NCBI GenBank assembly: GCA_947652605.1 | Contig: OX393576.1 | Coordinates: 50,072,966-50,136,965 of the forward strand | Source: Elmis aenea | Taxonomy: Eukaryota; Arthropoda; Insecta; Coleoptera; Elmidae | Length of the DNA: 64,000 nucleotides | Reading direction: 5' to 3' | Shown: in pieces, positions 57,790 to 64,000 of the stretch | How positions within the stretch are numbered: the stretch's first letter is position 1 | How the letters are laid out: each line of letters begins with the position of its first letter | The notes under the pieces: model-generated | What the model saw: the letters and a program-made list of their open reading frames with translations, nothing else | The model's database searches: none | What the model was told of the DNA's origin: nothing | Made by a program: the position numbers and the translations under genes

Positions 57790-59288
57790 CAGGGTTGCGC
57801 AAAAGTATGGAAATAGACAAATATCTAGAATATTATTGCAGACATAACAATGAAATTTTGTATCTGAGCGTTATGGTATTTTTCAGATTTGATGAAAATA
57901 TCAAGGCTGCAATACGACTTCCGAATCAACCGGAAACGGACTCAAACTTTGAAATTTTAAATAGAACGCCCTATATATTTTTACATTTTTGAATTCCTCT
58001 TAAAATTTACTTTAAAAATTGTATAAGGTATTATGGTTCTAAAAACAACCGTTTTCGTAAAATTTATATTTTTATGAAAATTTTGAGCCGTACAGCACTT
58101 TAAATTTTTTTGTGCGATCGTACTAGAAACAGCTGTTTGACGGGCGCGTAGCAACCATAAAGTACTGCAATACCGGCCCTATCCTTAGCAACGGCCGTAA
58201 AAGTTACTTTTCAGGCCGTTACCCTTAGCAACGGCCGAAAAAGTAACTTTTACGGCCGTTGCTAAGGAGAGGGCCGGTAATGCAGTACATACGCCGTCAT
58301 CTGTCAGTGACAGAATGTCACGTAGTTTCTAACCTATAATTTTGAAAATTACTAAGAATTTAAATTGTTTTTAATTCGATCGCACAAAAAATGTAATATG
58401 CACCTCGGTCAAAGCGTACTTTTTGGCCTTGATACATAAATAACTATTTTACATGTAAATTATTTAAAAAGGCAGTAAAATTTCGTTTAACAATTAGATT
58501 AACAATCGATTAATTAACCGTATAAACGTAAGATTGGTAAAATTACGTCTACATTATAAAAAAATTCGAAAGTTCTAAAGGACAAGATAATATTAGAACT
58601 TTCTTGTTTTTATCTTTCATTGTTTCAAAATTACCGCTGTCTGCATTCATAGCCTATTCAAAAAATTACGTTGACCTATTAATTTACAATAAAATCTCGA
58701 TATCTCGTAAAATATCAGTTTTAGGTATAGAACATGGTTAATGTTTTTGAAGACAATCAAATTTCCTACAAGACTGTGTAAAAACATATAGGGTGTTGTA
58801 TTTAAGAAAATCGAGTTAACGATATTTAAAGTTTCACAAGTTTGACCAACCGTAAAAAAACACTCTGTATAATATTTTGATGTAGCCAGCGCAAAATGTT
58901 AATTAATTTATTGTCAATCTAATCTTCAACCGAAATTCTATTCCCTTTTTAAATAAACTAAATGTTTAAAAAAAAATGAAAGTACTGTATCGCTCAAAAT
59001 TTTCATAAAAATGTAAAATTTACGAAAACGGTTGACTTTAGACCCATATAACCTCATACAATTTTTAAAGTAAATTTTAAGAAAAATCTAAAAATTAAAA
59101 ATACACAAAGTGTTCTATTTAAAATTTCAAAGTTTGAGTCCGTTTCCGGTTCAACCGGAAGTCGTATTGCAACCTTAATATTTTCATCGAATCCGAATAA
59201 TACCATAACGCTCAGATACACAATTTCATTGTTATATCAACAATAGTATTCTAAATATTTGTCTGTTTCCATACTTTTGCGCATCCCT
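57790..59288. mobile_element. Foldback repeat Rep-C, copy 2
   Basis: The same termini as copy 1 (CAGGGTTGCGCAAAAGTATG) and the same long complementary arms are present. It lacks the pogo-type insertion, which makes it an empty-site control, but carries a Rep-P insertion in the left arm. The frame at 57795-57992 lies in the arm and is not a gene. Confidence 0.85.
58105..58448 (+). mobile_element. Rep-P palindromic repeat, copy 3
   Basis: It is inserted in the left arm of Rep-C copy 2, where copy 1 has uninterrupted sequence at about 20505-20535. The central palindrome is 127 bases (58162-58288), the same length as in copy 1. Confidence 0.88.
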
Positions 59289-59759
59289 CTATGCATGCAG
59301 GCAAGTGTTTGACGTACTACTTCGATCTTTCTAGATAAGTGTGCGTTTTGCTTACCGTGTGCATTAGGACACTATGCATGCAGTCTGTACGGTAAGAGTC
59401 ATTTACATTAGTGGTCGTAGAAAAAGTATATTAAATACATGCATTAGGACAAATATGGTGATGGGTACATTGCAACTACCCGAGTGCATGATTCTTGAAG
59501 ATTACTTTTTTATCTTTAAACATTTCACTTGCAAATTTTTTTAACTCATTACTGTTTTCGTACAAAATTTATTGTTAAACCAAAGTGCAAAACCATTTAA
59601 TTTAAAAATAGCATAATGATAGATTTGCTTGCTTCCCTATAAAGCGCCAATTTACCAGTTATTTTTAAAAATATAAACAAAGTGAAATGATGACTAAAGA
59701 CTTCACTTCTATTATTGACTTGTGTAAATCCAAAGCCCATCAAATAAAAAAATTATATA

Positions 59760-60480
59760 CAGGGTGGTCCACATAGAAAGGCTACTATTGGGATCTCGTA
59801 AACGGTAAGAGCTATAAAGAAGTTTAAATTAGACAAATTCTTTCCCTTTCTGAGACCTATTCAGTGATGCTTTAATGTTTTAAAAAAGTTTGACGGCACG
59901 CTAGACAATATACAAAAATCAAAATGAACATTTTTTAAATTTAATAACTCGGTTATACTTATTGGTACAAAAGTATTTTTGGGGAAAAAATGTAAATTTT
60001 ACTCACCGTTCATTTGTTTCAATATTATTTAAATTCATGGCACTCTATAGCTTCATAGGAACTTTTTGATGAATTCTATTTGTTTTAAGCCAAAATATCA
60101 AAATAAATACATTAAACATTAGATTATTGAAAAGAGGAAAAAATGCTCTTTTATGAGATCATAGCCAACTACGGTTTTCATTTAAAGCAATGCAAGTTTG
60201 CAATTTATATAAGAATTCAAACAAAATTGAAACGAATGAATGTTTTAATTTTACCGTTCGTAAAAACATCTAAAACAATATTTTTTACCATAAACTACAA
60301 CCGAGTTATTAACAATTTAAAAAAAAAATGCTCGTTCTGATTTTCTTTATCATCTAGCGTGCTTTGCAACTTTTGTAAAACATTAAAGCATTACTGAATA
60401 GGTCTGAGAGGTGGAAACAATTTGTTTAAATTAAACTTCTTTAAACTGCAACCGTTTAGGAGATGCCAATAGTGGCATTT
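59760..60480. mobile_element. TA-type foldback MITE, right end eroded
   Basis: The left end CAGGGTGGTCCACATAGAAA follows TA. GCTACTATTGGGATCTCGTAAACGG-like text reappears inverted near 60447-60478. TTAGACAAAT, TCTGAGACCTATTCAGT, AGCGTGC and ATTAAAGCAT blocks also pair between arms. The outermost ~20 bases on the right are not recognisable. Confidence 0.7.
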
Positions 60481-60484
60481 CACT

Positions 60485-61325
60485 TTAAATCAGAAACCCG
60501 AACCGAACCGAAACTAGAAATGATTTTTTCAAGACTCGTGAACCTTAAATGTAAAAACATTTTAACCGCAAATAGAACTAAACCCTAACGTAAACGGGTT
60601 CAGTTTAAACCGACCCGTACAAAGTTTTGAAACAGTGATGTTTTTAATAACATTAAATATTTTTTATTTATAAAATTGGTTACAATCCTTTACTACTCCT
60701 TTGTCCTAAAATTTCTTTCATAATTTCATAGAAGCTTTACTTCTTTCAATTCCTCAATACCTAACTTACTCTTTTATGCACCTAGTATTTAATTATAGTA
60801 ACAAACCGTACTTTGATTACTTTTATTATTTCCAAGGAGCTACTTTACAATATAAAGCACTGTTTTACATTTTTAAGTACACTAAATATCGACTGTTTCG
60901 TAATGAACAGTTGTAACTTACCGACAGTTGAATTTTCGTTGCTTAATAGTTCCTTACACACATTCTTAAAACCATATTTGTTGCAACAGTAGGTACGGTT
61001 TTTAAATATTTGTTGTTGTACTGACTCTAAAACTGAGTTCTGGTCATTTACATGCAATATTTCAGTGAATTGTCGTGCGGTATTTATCGTTTCATTATTA
61101 CAACGTGTGACCACGCCCTTAACTCCCTAAAATATAATTAACGGTTCGTTATATAATACAAACTGTGAATTAGTGGCTATTGTAAACGTTTTATTGAGAA
61201 CCCTTGCTGTTTTTGCTCATCATACCTTTCCTCGAATTTGGTAACACATTAACGTTTTTGTACCTAAAAGAAATTCTTATCGCTTTAGTAGTTATTCAAT
61301 TCTGATCCTTAGATAATATGATGTA
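60485..61325. other. Unassigned DNA with a small CCCGAACCGAAC patch
   Basis: 60500-60622 has ACCCGAACCGAACCGAAAC and inverted GTTCAGTTTAAACC-like motifs, resembling debris of a hAT MITE. The rest is AT-rich, with an 89-codon minus-strand frame (60845-61114) that I do not recognise and do not call as a gene. Confidence 0.4.
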
Positions 61326-61329
61326 GAAT

Positions 61330-61658
61330 AAAGGCCTCTACTCACCTACCAATTTGTCGGTACAACCGACCGACCATTCCGATAAATTGTTTAATGTGTA
61401 GTCTGTCACCCGACCAACCCGACAGTTGGACAAGTTGGAACGGTCGGGTGGCCAGACCATCCAACAAGCCAACCGCCCCACCACATTCCTCTAGATAAGG
61501 ACTAATAAACCGAAAATTTAACGCATCGAGCCAAAATAATAAAAAAAGTTATGACGTTTATGCTGTTGGTTGGACTGGTTGGGAGGTGTGTAGACAACAC
61601 CCAACACGAAGTTCCCGACCGTCGGCTCCGACAATTTGGATAATGAGTAGGGGCCTTT
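61330..61658. mobile_element. MITE with AAAGGCC termini
   Basis: AAAGGCCTCTACTCA and, inverted, AAAGGCCCCTACTCA delimit a 329-bp element. Inverted CCAATTTGTCGG / CCGACAATTTGG blocks and several CGACCG / CGGTCG motifs lie inside. TA at each junction may be the target. The family may be Harbinger-like; this is not certain. Confidence 0.8.
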
Positions 61659-61779
61659 ATAATGTTGTATGGGTATTATTGTCCTAGTATCAGGAAATTT
61701 TAATTATTGTATCAAATATTGTGAGTGCAAAAACTTTTACTTTCAAGCAGTATTGGTCACGAAAGAGTATTGTAACTAA

Positions 61780-62410
61780 CAGTGCCGTAACGAGGACGTA
61801 GCGAAAGAGGCGTCCGCCATGGGCGCAACTAGGTTAGGGGCACAAAACAAAAAATAAAAATAAATAGAGTTAATGGATATAAAAGTCCGCTATTTTATTT
61901 TGTATTTAAAAAAATATGCCTAGTGAGAAAGCTACTGATGATTCGTTGCCATGAATGAAACTACATTACTAAAAACAAAAATAATTGAAGTTTTAGATCT
62001 AATACTTACACAACAGTGATAGATTTACTGCTTTACAAGAGGTTGCAAACGACTTCAGTGTTTTAAATGAACACGCTTTAAAAATTATGCCGCTAGATGC
62101 TAGATGATCTCAAACAATGCGCAGCTGACCTTACATTGAAATAATAGACTTAAATGCTCCAGATTGTATGTGAAATTTCAAATATCAAGCATAGGAATTT
62201 TTGAAAAATTTAGGCTATATGGACGCTTTTTAAATCTTGCAATAATTACAAAACACGTATCCAAATCTAGACAATAACAACACCTGTAACAACAGTTTCC
62301 TGTGAACGTTCGTTTATTTAAAAATAGGGGAAAATATTATAGTGCTTTTAAAAATTAAAGGAATATTTTAACTGCTCCAGTTAGCCGGCAAATGATAATA
62401 AAAGTTAAAA
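61780..62410 (+). pseudogene. Old hAT relic of zf-MYM transposase type
   Basis: CAGTGCCGTAACGAGG at 61780 resembles a hAT left terminus. Downstream, frames give ALQEVANDFSVLNEHALKI (about 62030-62090), TYPNLDNN (about 62255) and PVTTVSCERSF (62283-62315). The last is the conserved PVTVASAERSFSKL-like start of the hATC dimerisation domain in zf-MYM-type hAT proteins. Frame changes and stops separate the pieces, and the following STMSQERL-type text is lost. No right terminus was found. It is a heavily decayed, internally deleted copy. Confidence 0.65.
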
Positions 62411-62419
62411 CTCAGATGC

Positions 62420-63250
62420 ACAACATGTCTATGTCAATTCCTCTTAACACACAATATATGTATGTAAATACTAAATTGTTTAGATCCTTAGTATTTATTT
62501 CCTTATAGGATATTTATACAGTTGCTATGTAAATTTCACTGTTGTAAAAGAAGAAAAATCGTAACATGCTTGTAATACGACAGAAAACAAACAGTCGTAC
62601 TTTCCTTTCGTGTAGTGGGCGGATTCTCTAGTTTTTTCTTTTTATCGTGAGCTCTATGATTGCTGTTCAGTGTGGCCACAGGAGACAGTTGATTTATTAT
62701 ACAGCAACTGGTCCTTAACTTCCTCTAGGACCGCTCATTTTGTTTAAGTTTCGTGGAATTTTCATTTCAGTTATAGCAATTCGTACTATGTGAAAAGTTA
62801 TTCGAGCGTTTTGAAAATTTTAATCACCTTTACATCGCAGCTAATTCCAGATAATGCAGGTACAACAGCGACAACTTTCATCAAAGACATCTATTGTGTG
62901 CGCCTGAACGCTAGCAACCCACCTCGCGATTTTGAACCACTGCATTGTTTGCTGATCATAGTAATATCTGCTGACATAAAGGATCTATACCTATATGAAG
63001 GATACACACCGTCCTTTGTTTTGCTATTGTTCTTTAGAGTATTTATTAAAATCCGGATTTAAACTCCGCTGGACTAAATCTCATACATCAACAACGAATT
63101 TCGCATTCGGTCAGTTATTGCAGATAATATATGCGTTTCTATCTGAGTCTCTAATCTATTTGGTGAAAAGGTAGATTTTGAAGAGATTATTGAATTGGAA
63201 GAAATAGTAGTTAAATAAAATTTTATAAAGAATTTTTTTTTTTTGATTAT
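62420..63250. other. Unassigned DNA
   Basis: A 90-codon plus-strand frame at 62790-63062 covers a slightly GC-richer stretch but shows no domain and no codon-level sign of a gene. Nothing else was seen. Confidence 0.4.
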
Positions 63251-63259
63251 CAAATACAA

Positions 63260-63938
63260 GCTAGGGGATCCATTACCGGTAAACGGTTAACCGGTTTTAC
63301 TGGCCAATATGATTACCGAAATAACCGGTAAATTTTGAAAACAAATACCGGTAATTCCGGTAATTTACAACCACCTTCTCACAGTGAAACCTGCGAGTGT
63401 CGAAGCAGAAAGAGCCTTTTCTTCTTCAGGGGCTATACGTACGAAAAGTCTGAGTGATAAGACATTAGGTACGATTTGTCTACTGCGTGCACAGTTAAAT
63501 TCACAGAAAGAACTGGATCCGAATATCTAAAAGTATTTTGCCGGGTTTGGTCTGTTACATTAAGAATTAATTATTGTTTTGTTAATATAATAAGCTTATT
63601 TCGTATTTGTTATTGTTTTAATCGTCTCTTTTAAAAAAATTATTGCAACCTAAAGTTATTGTTCATTAATATCTCTTTGAATGAAGTTTGCTTTGTTTAT
63701 TAAGAAATAATGTATATATTTATTGTTTTCTGTTAACGTATTCAACTTTTATTAAAATTTAATAGGTTATTGTTAATTATCCCTTTGCACATACCATAAA
63801 AGTATTGCTTGCTAATAGGTAGTACGCGAAATTTTCAATTAAAAAGAAATTGCCGATAATTTACCGGTTAACCGGCTTTTAGTTAAAATAATTACCGTTA
63901 ACCGGTTAAAGAAAAAAATCTGTAATTTTGGATGCCCC
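63260..63938 (+). mobile_element. hAT deletion derivative rich in ACCGGTTAACCGG
   Basis: AAATACAA occurs at 63252-63259 and 63939-63946 as an 8-bp target duplication. The right end, inverted, starts GGGGCATCC; the left has GCTAGGGGATCC, four bases longer. Repeats of AACCGGTTAACC and ACCGGTAA line both ends. Only the last part of a transposase gene remains inside. Confidence 0.82.
63375..63530 (+). pseudogene. hATC dimerisation domain remnant
   Basis: This is a 51-codon open stretch ending at a natural TAA. It contains KPASVEAERAFSSSGAIRTK and LSDKTLGTICLLRAQLN, the classic C-terminal dimerisation domain of hAT transposases. The conserved Glu is present. Everything upstream (zinc finger, catalytic core) is deleted, and non-coding terminal repeats begin right before it. 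It has no start codon and is not a functional gene. Confidence 0.88.
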
Positions 63939-64000
63939 AAATACAACCGACATTAAATTTAATAATTATTCGATTATGTTTGACAGTATTCTAATGCAAT

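Larger units (their letters stand above)
57562..59460 (-). repeat. Rep-D copy, inverted, interrupted by Rep-C
   Basis: 57562-57789 matches Rep-D in reverse (TTGTAAGAAGCATAT, CTACTTTTTCTAC, TTACCGTGCG). After the Rep-C element, CTATGCATGCAGG at 59289 resumes the expected Rep-D text. A further Rep-D-like end (GTGTGCGTTTTGCTTACCGTG) occurs around 59340, so there may be two tandem pieces. Confidence 0.6.

Noticed and set aside
61780..62410. Full-length zf-MYM hAT transposon
   Set aside because: Only a left-end-like motif and scattered, frame-shifted protein pieces exist; the right end and duplication are missing.
62790..63062. 90-codon frame in slightly GC-richer DNA
   Set aside because: No recognisable domain and no splice-site pattern that would make it an exon.
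1..64000. tRNA genes, rRNA, CRISPR arrays, viral or bacterial genes
   Set aside because: I looked for tRNA box-B motifs, regular spacer arrays and typical viral or bacterial protein motifs, and found none that hold up.
1..64000. LTR retrotransposons
   Set aside because: No pair of long direct repeats with TG...CA ends and no gag, protease or integrase motif was recognised; a short solo LTR could have been missed.

Overview
The window looks like AT-rich, repeat-dense intergenic or intronic DNA from an insect. The evidence is the transposon types present (BED-finger hAT, pogo/Tigger relics with a PHD tail, piggyBac-like TTAA elements, many short TA-flanked elements ending in CAGGGTG, 5'-truncated LINEs) and the absence of any recognisable host exon in 64 kb. 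A beetle or another large-genome insect is possible, but the sequence alone does not settle the species. I see no bacterial, organellar or viral genes, no tRNA or rRNA gene and no CRISPR array.

The one convincing intact protein-coding gene is a 597-residue hAT transposase at 26604-28397. It sits in a complete hAT element (26094-28743) with matching termini and a perfect 8-bp target duplication. That element is inserted in an older terminal-inverted-repeat element (24506-28789). The older element carries a broken minus-strand gene whose motifs resemble the uncharacterised DUF7869 family, and it is flanked by AAAT on both sides. This is the best candidate here for a poorly described transposon type.

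Region by region: 1-5.3 kb holds unassigned DNA, foldback fragments and a Rep-G element with nested TA-flanked MITEs. 5.9-6.3 kb is a LINE tail. 7.5-8.8 kb is a foldback with a second MITE in one arm. 14.5-17.1 kb holds a Foldback-like element with tandem-repeat arms and a large hairpin element. 18.3-18.8 kb is a dispersed repeat split by a TATCGATA-rich hAT MITE. 20.2-24.0 kb is a three-level nest: a piggyBac-like MITE inside a pogo-type deletion derivative inside a foldback repeat. 24.5-28.8 kb is the hAT-in-DUF7869 nest. 32.1-33.7 kb has a hAT MITE and a Jockey-like LINE tail. 34.5 kb, 51.0 kb and 58.1 kb carry copies of a GC-rich palindromic repeat (Rep-P). 35.5-37.9 kb is another three-level nest whose core is a palindrome made of palindromes. 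43.6-46.0 kb is a Tigger relic split by a hAT element with a perfect target duplication. 46.8-47.1 kb is another hAT MITE. 50.35-50.94 kb is a piggyBac-like element. 53.2-53.3 kb is a small fragment with Penelope-like features and a hammerhead-ribozyme-like motif. 57.6-59.5 kb is a repeat interrupted by a foldback that is itself interrupted by Rep-P. 61.3-63.9 kb holds a MITE, a hAT relic of zf-MYM type and a deletion derivative of a third hAT that keeps only the dimerisation domain.

Several insertions can be verified inside the window because a second copy of the host repeat supplies the empty site: the pogo element, Rep-P, one TA-flanked MITE and the Harbinger-like MITE. Between the repeats lie a few GC-richer stretches, not obviously repetitive, that could be conserved non-coding or regulatory DNA. 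Nothing in the sequence proves that.
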